From: a virus
Virus record (IMG/VR): IMGVR_UViG_3300013137_000017
Location: 1 to 64,000 of that record
Reading direction: 5' to 3' (one strand)
DNA length: 64,000 bases
Shown: in pieces, positions 7,408 to 14,379 of the stretch
Layout of the letters: every line of letters starts with the position of its first letter
Numbering within the stretch: the stretch's first letter is position 1
The notes under the pieces: model-generated
What the model was told of the DNA's origin: nothing
The model's input: the letters and a program-made list of their open reading frames with translations, nothing else
The model's database searches: none
Translations under genes and position numbers: made by a program

Positions 7408-7974
7408 ATGGCAGAAAGTAAAATTGTACTTATCAAAGCAAATAATTCAAGTTACGAAGGGAAAAGCGGTAAAACCTACTGGAGATATTCCTTGATACTT
7501 GAAGATGGCACTGAAGGAGAATGTTCAGGCCTTACAAAAGAACCGATACATGAAGTCGGAGACATGGTAGAATATACGTCAAAAAAGACAACCTACGGAT
7601 TATGGCTGACAATAAACAACCTTACAAGAAAGGATAAGAGGTCGGCTGGAAAATCTACTGACTCCTGGAACGATCCGGTATTAATACGAAAGACAGCATT
7701 GGCATTTGGATTCTCTTCCGCTGCAGATGCTTACGAAGCAATAGGCAGAGCACCAAAATCAACCGCAGACTTCATTGCCCAGGCAAAACTTTTTGGAGAG
7801 TGGTTATCTATGAATGTCGATAGGAAAGATATCATTTATCAACGTCGGGAAATACTGAAAGCATCCATCAAACTCATGGGAGAGCAATTTACCGATACAG
7901 ACAAACCATATAAAGACACCTTAAGCGGTACAATAATATCTATTGCAACAGAATTCTGGAATAGTTTCGAATGA
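7408..7974 (+). CDS. Possible OB-fold single-strand DNA-binding protein
   Basis: The N-terminal 70 residues of this 188-residue protein alternate strands and glycine turns (KTYWRYSLILEDGTEG, DMVEYTSKKTTYGLWLTINN) in a way that fits an OB fold of the SSB type. The rest is helical. It lacks the usual DDxPF tail, while a separate upstream gene (6307-6570) has that tail. The two may together replace a normal SSB. The OB call rests on strand pattern and operon position, not on a diagnostic motif. Confidence 0.5.
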   Translation: MAESKIVLIKANNSSYEGKSGKTYWRYSLILEDGTEGECSGLTKEPIHEVGDMVEYTSKKTTYGLWLTINNLTRKDKRSAGKSTDSWNDPVLIRKTALAFGFSSAADAYEAIGRAPKSTADFIAQAKLFGEWLSMNVDRKDIIYQRREILKASIKLMGEQFTDTDKPYKDTLSGTIISIATEFWNSFE

Positions 7975-7975
7975 C

Positions 7976-8971
7976 ATGGACAAGGATTATGTTGACGATT
8001 TCATAAATCATACCGGCGCATTGTTTGGTGAGACAAGAAACCATCCATCTACCTTATTACAAAGAGATAATTCTTCTCGTCGTCCCGTAGCAATTATCGA
8101 CAACGGAGAATTAACAGAGATCAACATATCTTCTACTTACATAAAGAAACTCTTATATAAAGGAGAAGAACGACCGGATATTTGTCCATCCAATATATAT
8201 TTTCTTGACGTAAAGCAAGAGTACAAATTTGAGCCAACGGTGTCAATGCTTTATGGATTATATGCAGAGACAAAGCTACTTGGCAAGAGCGCATATGGAA
8301 TGGTGATGGATCTGAAAAGAGATTCGAGAACAGGAAGAAAGACAGCAGATCATCTGAGGATAGATGACATGATTGATCGCATTAAACTCGTTTTCAATCG
8401 GACTAAAATGATTGTGACTCCATCAAATACCCAGATAGAAAAGCGCATATCATGGCAAGACCCAGAAACAGACCGTACATGGCCGGGAATAAAAATATAC
8501 CTGAATATAATAACGGATATCATCTCTCCCTACGAAGATGAAAAGTATTCTGTTTTCTTTGACAAACCTATTTGTATAGACTTTAAATTGGCAAAAGACA
8601 GGCATGAGTGTTTTATAAACAGATATATGCCTTGGGTATCATTTTCATGGGGTTGTCCGGAAAAGATGGATCATCTGCAAGCCATACTCTATTCCTACGT
8701 TCTCGATCTCCCGTTTATGTATCTCGTAGGGGACTACAATCCGAAAAATGCCGAGCCGGGATATAAGCCAATACCTATAAAGACAGTATCATCAATGCCG
8801 GACGACATAGAATCAAGAACACGTCTGCGTGAATTATTCCAATCAATCCGCTGGACTATTAACAAAACTGTTGAAATGAACGAACAGGGATGGCCAGCAA
8901 TCCAGGGAGAAACGTGTAAGAAATGCCCTGTAATCTCTTGTAATTATAAATATAACACTAAACCAATATGA
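7976..8971 (+). CDS. Cas4/AddB-like Fe-S nuclease (PD-(D/E)XK fold)
   Basis: This protein has 331 residues from ATG 7976, one base after the previous stop. The nuclease core shows a metal aspartate in ITDII (D181), the D-x-K motif in CIDFKLAKD (D202, K204) and a QAxxY motif (Q235). Cysteines at 70, 314, 317 and 322 give one upstream Cys plus C-x2-C-x4-C at the end, the layout of the iron-sulphur staple in Cas4 and AddB nucleases. It probably processes DNA ends in recombination or replication, acting with the RecF/SbcC-like ATPase nearby. No cas1 or cas2 gene is present, so a CRISPR role is unlikely. Confidence 0.78.
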   Translation: MDKDYVDDFINHTGALFGETRNHPSTLLQRDNSSRRPVAIIDNGELTEINISSTYIKKLLYKGEERPDICPSNIYFLDVKQEYKFEPTVSMLYGLYAETKLLGKSAYGMVMDLKRDSRTGRKTADHLRIDDMIDRIKLVFNRTKMIVTPSNTQIEKRISWQDPETDRTWPGIKIYLNIITDIISPYEDEKYSVFFDKPICIDFKLAKDRHECFINRYMPWVSFSWGCPEKMDHLQAILYSYVLDLPFMYLVGDYNPKNAEPGYKPIPIKTVSSMPDDIESRTRLRELFQSIRWTINKTVEMNEQGWPAIQGETCKKCPVISCNYKYNTKPI

Positions 8972-9273
8972 AAAAAGAGACATTTGAAAAAGCAAAAGAA
9001 TTGATCAAAAGAATCGACTTAATAAAGAAAACGCCTTTCTATTCAGAGTCGAAAGATGAAAGCAAAACGCTTTTCCCGCGTATAATGATAGATATACAGC
9101 CTACGAAACCTTATACAAGATTCTCAATCGATGATGACTTCACAGAAGATTTAAACCCAGTCAAAGAATTCGTTAGAGATCAACTTGCGATTATTATTTC
9201 AATGGCTGAAATGAAAATCGATCAGATAGTAACGAAATTGGAACATGAATTTGAAAATATCAGTGAACAATGA
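8968..9273 (+). CDS. Hypothetical protein, 101 aa
   Basis: This 101-residue protein has helical ends and a beta-containing middle (TRFSIDDDFTEDLNP). It overlaps the nuclease stop by four bases (ATGA) and the next start by four bases, so it is translated within the recombination gene group. No family is recognised. Confidence 0.62.
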   Translation: MKKETFEKAKELIKRIDLIKKTPFYSESKDESKTLFPRIMIDIQPTKPYTRFSIDDDFTEDLNPVKEFVRDQLAIIISMAEMKIDQIVTKLEHEFENISEQ

Positions 9274-10253
9274 GTCACGATCTTCATTATAACGAACAGA
9301 CGCAGAGACACAGTTTTGTCTCCGCCAAAGAAGTTCCCTGGCATAAGTTAGGGCAGATTGTAGATCACACTATGACAGCTGAAGAAGCCATATGTGAGGC
9401 AGATTTATGTTTTGACGTAGAAAAGCGTCCGATTCTTCGGGATGATAATATACCACTTGAAAACTGGATGGAAACAAGACGTATGGATACCGGCACCACA
9501 CTCGGCCTTGTAGGGAAGAACTATATGGTCATTCAAAATAAAGATTGTTTTACCTTTTTTGATCAAATCGTTGGTGAAGGTAAGGCAATATTTGAAACGG
9601 CTGGCGCACTCAAGAAAGGAGAACAAGTATTTATAACTGCAAAACTTCCGGATGAAATTGTTGTTGCAAAAGATGATATCATACAAAACTATATCGCATT
9701 GGTTACATCCCATGATATGAGTCTTGCATTGACAGCATTCTTCACTCCGGTAAGAATAGTATGCAATAATACTCTGAACGCAGCACTCAGAGATAATTTA
9801 AACCGCGTATATCTACGACATACAAGTGGTATAAAAGAACAGATGTGGGAAGCAGCAAGAATCATGGGATTAAACTCTAAATATCTTGATAATCTCGGTC
9901 TGACTTTTAATGAACTTGCAGAAAAACCGATCACCGACAAAGAGATGGAAAAAATGATAGGAGAAGTGTTTCTTAATAATGAAGAAAAAAAGGCAATGCT
10001 CATGGACGGTGATGCGGAAATATCCACAAGGAAAGCAAATACCATACGATCTGTCATAGAATACTATCTTGGAGATCCTACAATGGATACCATCCGTGGC
10101 ACAAAATATGGAGTGTACAATGCAATAACAGGATATTTTCAGAACGTTAAAGAATATTCGTCTGATGATCTAAAAATGAAAAATATCGTGTTGCACGGAA
10201 CCGCCTACAAATATGCACAAAAAGCATTTAATATGCTGATAAAACAAAATTAG
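9270..10253 (+). CDS. DUF932 phage/plasmid-like protein
   Basis: This 327-residue protein matches the DUF932 (TIGR03299-like) family. It has an N-terminal PWHKLG motif, a central TGTTLGLVGKNYMVIQN segment and the VTSHDMSLALTAFFTPVRIVCNNTLN block, which is typical of the family. Members are common in phages and plasmids near recombination genes, and their biochemical role is unresolved. Here it sits between an Fe-S nuclease and a RecF/SbcC-like ATPase, which supports a DNA recombination or replication context. Confidence 0.85.
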   Translation: MSHDLHYNEQTQRHSFVSAKEVPWHKLGQIVDHTMTAEEAICEADLCFDVEKRPILRDDNIPLENWMETRRMDTGTTLGLVGKNYMVIQNKDCFTFFDQIVGEGKAIFETAGALKKGEQVFITAKLPDEIVVAKDDIIQNYIALVTSHDMSLALTAFFTPVRIVCNNTLNAALRDNLNRVYLRHTSGIKEQMWEAARIMGLNSKYLDNLGLTFNELAEKPITDKEMEKMIGEVFLNNEEKKAMLMDGDAEISTRKANTIRSVIEYYLGDPTMDTIRGTKYGVYNAITGYFQNVKEYSSDDLKMKNIVLHGTAYKYAQKAFNMLIKQN

Positions 10254-10258
10254 ATCCT

Positions 10259-11563
10259 ATGACAAAAATAAAATCATTAACAATCGAAAATTTTGCTGGC
10301 TTAGAAAAAGTATCAGTATCATTCGATGACAACTTAACTTATCTTGTTGGCCCTAACGGTAGTGGAAAAACTTCAATAATGAATGCCATATGGTTTATGT
10401 TTCAGGGAGTAGCTGAACGACCTGCAGAAAAGTCTATGGCACCACTTCTCGGAGAACGGTTCAGGTTCTTAAAAGAAGGAGAAACAACAAGAGGTTTTAT
10501 GGTGATACATGATTCTGATCTCTGTTGTGATATTACAGTTAAGCGGAAGATGACAAAAGATGAAACAAAGGTATCTTTTGAAGCTGAGCGGGATACTGTT
10601 TCGTTAAATCAGAAGTGGCTGACAGACCTATTTAACGTAATGATGATCTCTCCTGACAGATTCACTGAACTAACAAGCAAACAACAGACAGAAGTAATCG
10701 GAATTGATCTCAGCGAAGAAGACAAAAAAATCAAAGATCTCAAAGAGGAATACACAATCATTAACCGTAAATTAAAAGATATTGGTACGCCTGTTCAGGT
10801 AGAAAAGGTTGAAAGAGTCAACTTATCTCAAATTATTGAGTTAAAAGATGAATACATTGATTTTAACAATATACAGACAGAAAAGCAAGCTAATATTGAT
10901 ACTTACAAGAAAGAGATTGATAAAATCAATGAGACCATTGAAGAAAATAATAAAAAGATTCGAGAGTTATCGGAAATAAATCAACAACAAGAGAAACGAA
11001 GAGTAAAAGGAGAAGAATTGCTGAATTCTTTGCCTATTCCTGAACAATTAAAAAATATCAGTGTACTCGATCAGCAAATTGCCGCTGCCGCAGAAATAAA
11101 TGAAAAGGCAAAAGAGTATGAAAACTATATTAAAGAACTTGGCCTGGAAGAAACCCTCAAAAATGAACTGAAAGAGAATAAACAACAACAAGAGGGAGTA
11201 TTGAAAATGAGAATCAATAAGATAAAATCTATGGAACTTCCATTTGACAACTTATCCATTAATGAAGAAGGAGAACTTCTATTAAACGAAAGGCCGATAA
11301 AGAAACCGTATTTCTCAAAAGGACAACTCTTAAAAATTGTCCCTGCCTTACTATCGAAAAATGCAGGAAAGATGAAATGGGTATTCATTGAGGATGGAAA
11401 CCTTCTTGATAAAGACATGATGAGATCAACTATCGAATACCTGGAAGAAAGAGGATTTCAGATAGTCATGGAACTCGTCGATCATGCACCTGAACTTCAA
11501 GCACACATAATTGAAATGAAAGAATGTCGCGTTGTAAATGAATATGACAATAAAGTTAAGTGA
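10259..11563 (+). CDS. RecF/SbcC-like ATPase with coiled coil
   Basis: This 434-residue protein starts with IENFAGLEKVSVSF and Walker A GPNGSGKTS at 31-39, the usual opening of RecF, SbcC and Rad50-type ABC ATPases. A charged coiled coil fills roughly residues 190-330. An ABC-signature-like FSKGQLLKI lies near 355 and a Walker B-like KWVFIEDGNLLD near 375. It probably binds DNA ends or single-stranded gaps and may work with the nuclease encoded two genes upstream, as SbcC works with SbcD. It is short for SbcC, closer to RecF in length. Confidence 0.82.
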   Translation: MTKIKSLTIENFAGLEKVSVSFDDNLTYLVGPNGSGKTSIMNAIWFMFQGVAERPAEKSMAPLLGERFRFLKEGETTRGFMVIHDSDLCCDITVKRKMTKDETKVSFEAERDTVSLNQKWLTDLFNVMMISPDRFTELTSKQQTEVIGIDLSEEDKKIKDLKEEYTIINRKLKDIGTPVQVEKVERVNLSQIIELKDEYIDFNNIQTEKQANIDTYKKEIDKINETIEENNKKIRELSEINQQQEKRRVKGEELLNSLPIPEQLKNISVLDQQIAAAAEINEKAKEYENYIKELGLEETLKNELKENKQQQEGVLKMRINKIKSMELPFDNLSINEEGELLLNERPIKKPYFSKGQLLKIVPALLSKNAGKMKWVFIEDGNLLDKDMMRSTIEYLEERGFQIVMELVDHAPELQAHIIEMKECRVVNEYDNKVK

Positions 11564-11777
11564 GCAAAAATTTCGGGAACTGTTAGAAACTATTTATAAC
11601 CTCCCAATAGATCAATATGTCATAGTAATGGATTCTGTCATGTCGTATGATCGCCACAAAATATTATTCCCAGACAATCTTTTAGATGTTTTAAAAATTG
11701 CAGAATTAAGAAAATTATTCGATAAACTATCACCTGAACAAATAGAAAAAATAACAAAAGAATGGAAATTAGATTAA
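11538..11777 (+). CDS. Small hypothetical protein, 79 aa
   Basis: This 79-residue helical protein overlaps the end of the ATPase gene by 26 bases; ATG 11538 and ATG 11544 are both possible. The C-terminal part (KLSPEQIEKITKEWKLD) looks like a small helical bundle. No family is recognised. Its 3' end overlaps the start of the broken sliding-clamp gene. Confidence 0.55.
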   Translation: MNMTIKLSEQKFRELLETIYNLPIDQYVIVMDSVMSYDRHKILFPDNLLDVLKIAELRKLFDKLSPEQIEKITKEWKLD

Positions 11778-12106
11778 ACAGAACAAAACTATTACACCAT
11801 CTTACCTTCTTGAAAAAACACATATGAAGATCTACTATACCTATCTGTAGTTCTACGTTAATAACTCTGATAAACGGAAATATTTCCCTCAGACGCACGG
11901 ACACAGAAATAGATATTGAAGCAAGGATGAAAACGTGCTTGGAAGAACTTGGAGGTGTCGATATTCATATATTTGTCTTGGATTTTAATAAACCAACGAT
12001 TTATCGACAAACAGCTGATGAAAACATGGATTTTTATCTATTGCAGATGCCTGTGATGATTGTTAATAAAAATTCTGATATTCCTAAGAAAAAGGATAAA
12101 ATATAG
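11762..12106 (+). pseudogene. dnaN: Sliding clamp (DnaN) remnant: both ends fused, in-frame TGA
   Basis: From ATG 11762 the frame encodes MEIRLNRTKLLHHL, then a TGA at 11825-11827, and continues unbroken to TAG 12104-12106. After the TGA it reads RSTIPICSSTLIT, NGNISLRRTDTEIDIEAR, the hallmark N-terminal part of the beta clamp (TLPILSNVLLE, TDLEIEIRAR). Next come CLEELGGVDIHIF and NKPTIY, then DFYLLQMPVMI, matching the C-terminal end of domain 3 (YLYLLMPMRI). About 260 codons between these parts are missing, joined in frame. The product cannot form a clamp ring. An internal ATG (11927) could still give a 59-residue peptide. Confidence 0.75.
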
Positions 12107-12139
12107 CTTATATTTATATTTCTTTTGTTTTAAGGGTTG

Positions 12140-12177
12140 CCAGCGGGGAAGAGAATATTTCTTTCCTGCTGGTTTTT
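12140..12177 (+). terminator. Rho-independent terminator
   Basis: A 12-pair stem (CCAGCGGGGAAG with CTTTCCTGCTGG, two G-T pairs) with a nine-base loop is followed by five T residues. It lies after the broken clamp gene and just before the gene at 12188. It would end the early transcript that contains the helicase and recombination genes. Confidence 0.75.
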
Positions 12178-12187
12178 ACAAAAACAT

Positions 12188-12427
12188 ATGTTTAACCAAG
12201 AACACTCATTAGAAATTCTCAACAAGATACGGCCTGTTGAACGAGCTGACTTTCTTGATGAGAAAGGACAAGCGATATGGCCTACAATATTCTTTATCCA
12301 CACATTCCATAGTAATATGATTGAAGAACATCACAAACATAAAGGATTTGATGCAACACGATGGTATCCGTGGGCTAAGTCAGGAAGGATGTATGTTAAA
12401 AAACGCATTCAAGGAGAGACATTATGA
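12188..12427 (+). CDS. Hypothetical protein, 79 aa
   Basis: ATG 12188 is chosen because the upstream in-frame start lies inside the terminator hairpin. The 79-residue product is rich in histidine and tryptophan (FFIHTFHSNMIEEHHKHKGF, TRWYPWAKSGRMY) and basic at the end. No family is recognised. The histidines could bind a metal. It overlaps the next start by four bases (ATGA). Confidence 0.55.
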   Translation: MFNQEHSLEILNKIRPVERADFLDEKGQAIWPTIFFIHTFHSNMIEEHHKHKGFDATRWYPWAKSGRMYVKKRIQGETL

Positions 12428-12747
12428 TGCTACTATCAAGAATCAACAAGAATATCTTCTATCTTATTATTCCTAAGAGATACAGAAAAAAACACGAAAA
12501 AGAACTTGAAAAATTCATCTGTAACAGAAAAGAAAATGTTCCAATCAGTGTTTGCAAAATCACTGAAGGATATACAGATGAAGTTAGCATTGCACCAGGA
12601 TATAAAATCCTCATCGAAGAAATTACACAAAAAGAACGAAAGAAAGGATTCGAATTCAAAACCCACGACTTCTACCTCATCGTTACAGATCCCCTTTCGG
12701 ATAACACACTATTCGTTAAAAATACCAGAAGATCTGGAAAAGATTGA
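12424..12747 (+). CDS. Hypothetical basic protein, 107 aa
   Basis: This 107-residue product is lysine-rich with a beta-like centre (PISVCKITEGY, GYKILIEEI). The start overlaps the previous stop. A second frame (+1) is open over the same DNA and continues beyond this stop to 12847 with convincing protein sequence. The 3' part of this gene may therefore be displaced by a frameshift, or there may be a second overlapping gene. No function is recognised. Confidence 0.5.
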   Translation: MMLLSRINKNIFYLIIPKRYRKKHEKELEKFICNRKENVPISVCKITEGYTDEVSIAPGYKILIEEITQKERKKGFEFKTHDFYLIVTDPLSDNTLFVKNTRRSGKD

Positions 12748-12847
12748 ATTAATAAATGACCACCGAATGAAGTTCAACCTTACAATTGAGATATCACCAG
12801 ATTATATCAACATCGTAGATCCTAATCAACTAAATTTGTTCGAATAA
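12506..12847 (+). CDS. Overlapping frame ending in a QLNLF clamp-binding motif
   Basis: This frame is open from ATG 12506 to TAA 12847. Its first two thirds overlap the 12424-12747 gene and are serine- and lysine-rich, so they may be non-coding. The last third (SLKIPEDLEKIELIND, then MKFNLTIEISPDYINI) looks like real protein and could start at ATG 12767, or be reached by a +1 shift from the overlapping gene. It ends DPNQLNLFE, and QLNLF is a near-perfect sliding-clamp-binding pentapeptide at a free C-terminus. Confidence 0.4.
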   Translation: MKNSSVTEKKMFQSVFAKSLKDIQMKLALHQDIKSSSKKLHKKNERKDSNSKPTTSTSSLQIPFRITHYSLKIPEDLEKIELINDHRMKFNLTIEISPDYINIVDPNQLNLFE

Positions 12848-12854
12848 TATAATT

Positions 12855-12956
12855 TGCGCCATAGTGTCAAAGGTTAACACACCGGTGTCGAAAGACAAGG
12901 TTTTGTAAAAAGTACCTCATAGACTGGAAATACGGGTTCGAATCCCGATGGCGCTA
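12855..12956 (+). tRNA. tRNA(CAU) gene with a 29-base insertion in the anticodon loop
   Basis: The acceptor arm pairs GCGCCA with TGGCGC. The D arm is GTGT/ACAC with a loop containing GG and A21, and the T arm is CGGGTTCGAATCCCG. The anticodon stem is CCGGT (12882-12886) with ACTGG (12923-12927), enclosing 36 bases instead of 7. Removing 29 bases (for example 12887-12915) leaves the loop CTCATAG, with T33, anticodon CAT and A37, and a total of exactly 73 bases, the normal length without CCA. Defects are a T1-T72 mismatch and an A49-A65 mismatch. It is either an intron-bearing tRNA or a disrupted one. Identity (Met or Ile2) is undecided. Confidence 0.65.
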
Positions 12957-12983
12957 CGAAACAAATATTATTTAAAAGTCAAC

Positions 12984-13334
12984 ATGAATTACGAAGAACT
13001 AACTGGTCACACAATCAGAGAAGGATTCATGAAATTTCACAAAGAGAATCCTTACGTATACAAAGCATTTGAAAAACAAGCGCTTAAAGCAATCTCCAAC
13101 GGTAGGACGAAAATCAGCGCAAAACTAATCATAAATTGGATTCGTTGGAATGAATTTCTCGAAACAAACGACACTAATTTTAAAATCAATGATGCCTTTC
13201 ACTCTTATTACGCCCGATTGTTTGTTGAAAAGAATCCGTCACTTAAAGATTGTTTTGAATTCAGAAAATTAAGAAACGAATACTCCGGGCCATATATGGA
13301 TTTTGATGAAAACGGTCAGCTCAAATTTTTATAA
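12984..13334 (+). CDS. Hypothetical protein, 116 aa
   Basis: ATG 12984 is preferred over an upstream start that would lie inside the tRNA. The 116-residue product is helical and rich in aromatic and basic residues (IINWIRWNEFLETND, SYYARLFVEKNPSLKDCFEF). The helices and spacing would suit a small DNA-binding domain, but no known signature is clear. A 14-base AT-rich palindrome (13334-13347) follows the stop. Confidence 0.6.
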   Translation: MNYEELTGHTIREGFMKFHKENPYVYKAFEKQALKAISNGRTKISAKLIINWIRWNEFLETNDTNFKINDAFHSYYARLFVEKNPSLKDCFEFRKLRNEYSGPYMDFDENGQLKFL

Positions 13335-13347
13335 TATTTTAAAATAT
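13334..13347. repeat. 14-base AT-rich palindrome
   Basis: ATATTTTAAAATAT is a perfect palindrome directly after a stop codon and six bases before ATG 13353. It contains no G or C, so it is a poor terminator. It could be a protein-binding site or a chance AT-rich repeat. Confidence 0.4.
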
Positions 13348-13352
13348 CATTT

Positions 13353-13637
13353 ATGTATAAAATTGGAATTTACAAAGCTGGTCAGCAAATAGCCAAAGAA
13401 GTATTTGCAAGTGAGAATCTGGAAGAGGTTAAAGCCGAATTCTGCCGTATGTGGAATGCTACCGAATTCGATCCGGATGGAATTGACAATCAGTCAGACA
13501 GTGCAGAAGATGCATGGAACGAACGAAAGCATTTCAGCGAAGACACAAACAACGTAAGTGTGTTTGACATACAGAACGGAGATCTCTTACGCACAGAGTG
13601 GACATATACTGGATGGAAGTCAAACATTTTGAATTAA
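13353..13637 (+). CDS. Hypothetical acidic protein, 94 aa
   Basis: This 94-residue acidic protein opens with a beta strand (YKIGIYKAGQQIAKEVF), has a helix, and then a low-complexity acidic stretch (DPDGIDNQSDSAEDAW). Its small size and acidity could suit a host-protein inhibitor or DNA mimic, but this rests only on charge. No family is recognised. Confidence 0.55.
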   Translation: MYKIGIYKAGQQIAKEVFASENLEEVKAEFCRMWNATEFDPDGIDNQSDSAEDAWNERKHFSEDTNNVSVFDIQNGDLLRTEWTYTGWKSNILN

Positions 13638-13649
13638 AACTATTGAAAT

Positions 13650-14159
13650 ATGGCAAAGAAATGTAGTTACAGCGGATGTACAGATAATGTCTGGGGAAAA
13701 GGATTTTGCAGGTATCATCAATGGTGCAGGGACGATATACAGAAAAAGATGAAAGATAAATACATCGGGCCACGAACTCCGATTCAAAGAACATCTCCTC
13801 AAAAGAAGTCAGAGATCATTGCCCAGGCAACAGAAGACAACGCTTTCTTTCTTTCTGTCTGGAATTCAAGAAATCATACCTGTGCTTACTGTAATACAAA
13901 ATTGGGAGATATTCCGTTAAAATACTTCTTCGATCACATCCTTGAAAAATCATCATTTGAATCATTGAGATACGAGACCGAGAATATAGCGTTGGCCTGT
14001 TTTACTTGTCATCAGGTAAAGACATCAAAGAAATACACAGATATAATGCGAGTAATTATTTATCGGACTGTACTATTCTTCATAGAAAACGAAAAGCTCG
14101 TACAAATAGGAAACATAAATATTGATCGCTTAAAGGATTGGATCAAAGAACCTACATAA
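13650..14159 (+). CDS. HNH endonuclease with an added N-terminal zinc site
   Basis: This 169-residue protein has two zinc-binding parts. Residues 5-23 have the pattern C-x4-C-x9-C-x2-H. Residues 78-121 form an HNH nuclease core: CAYC at 78-81, the catalytic DH at 95-96, N112, and C117-x2-C120-H121. HNH enzymes cut DNA using one metal ion. The position at the end of the early operon would suit a recombination, packaging or free-standing homing nuclease. No target site is visible. Confidence 0.8.
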   Translation: MAKKCSYSGCTDNVWGKGFCRYHQWCRDDIQKKMKDKYIGPRTPIQRTSPQKKSEIIAQATEDNAFFLSVWNSRNHTCAYCNTKLGDIPLKYFFDHILEKSSFESLRYETENIALACFTCHQVKTSKKYTDIMRVIIYRTVLFFIENEKLVQIGNINIDRLKDWIKEPT

Positions 14160-14160
14160 G

Positions 14161-14379
14161 ATGAAACAGAAAACATTGGAACCATCAGATATCGAAGGAA
14201 TATTTAGACAGATGCAAAAGATGAAGGCGACAATTGGATTTATTTACCTTTATCCAAAAGATTTAGCACATATACGAGCCTGCATGCCTACATACGTAGA
14301 TTATTTTGCTGAGGGCGGAGAGATAGAGTCTATCGATTATGATGATGGAATGAAACTTTATCTCATGAAGAAGCCTTAA
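14161..14379 (+). CDS. Small hypothetical protein, last plus-strand gene
   Basis: This 72-residue product starts at ATG 14161, directly after the HNH stop. It contains an alpha/beta segment (ATIGFIYLYPKDLAHIRACM) and an acidic end. Its stop overlaps the stop of the convergent tail-fibre gene at TTAA 14376-14379. No function is recognised. Confidence 0.55.
   Translation: MKQKTLEPSDIEGIFRQMQKMKATIGFIYLYPKDLAHIRACMPTYVDYFAEGGEIESIDYDDGMKLYLMKKP

Noticed and set aside
7976-8971. Cas4 of a CRISPR system
   Set aside because: No cas1, cas2 or repeat-spacer array is in the window, and the neighbours are phage recombination genes.
9689-10057. 122-residue minus-strand frame opposite the DUF932 gene
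   Set aside because: The plus-strand DUF932 gene is convincing across this region. The antisense product is a serine-rich shadow.
12879-12888. Palindrome ACACCGGTGT as a regulator binding site
   Set aside because: It is formed by the D-stem 3' strand and the anticodon-stem 5' strand of the tRNA, so it is explained by the tRNA structure.
12855-12956. Long-variable-arm tRNA(Leu) with anticodon CAA
   Set aside because: A five-pair stem can be drawn at 12889-12905 with anticodon CAA, but position 33 would be A and seven bases would be left unpaired before the stem. The CAT loop with CCGGT/ACTGG fits all normal positions.
12855-12956. tRNA as a phage integration (att) site
   Set aside because: No integrase gene or duplicated tRNA end was seen, and the flanking genes are phage early genes on both sides.
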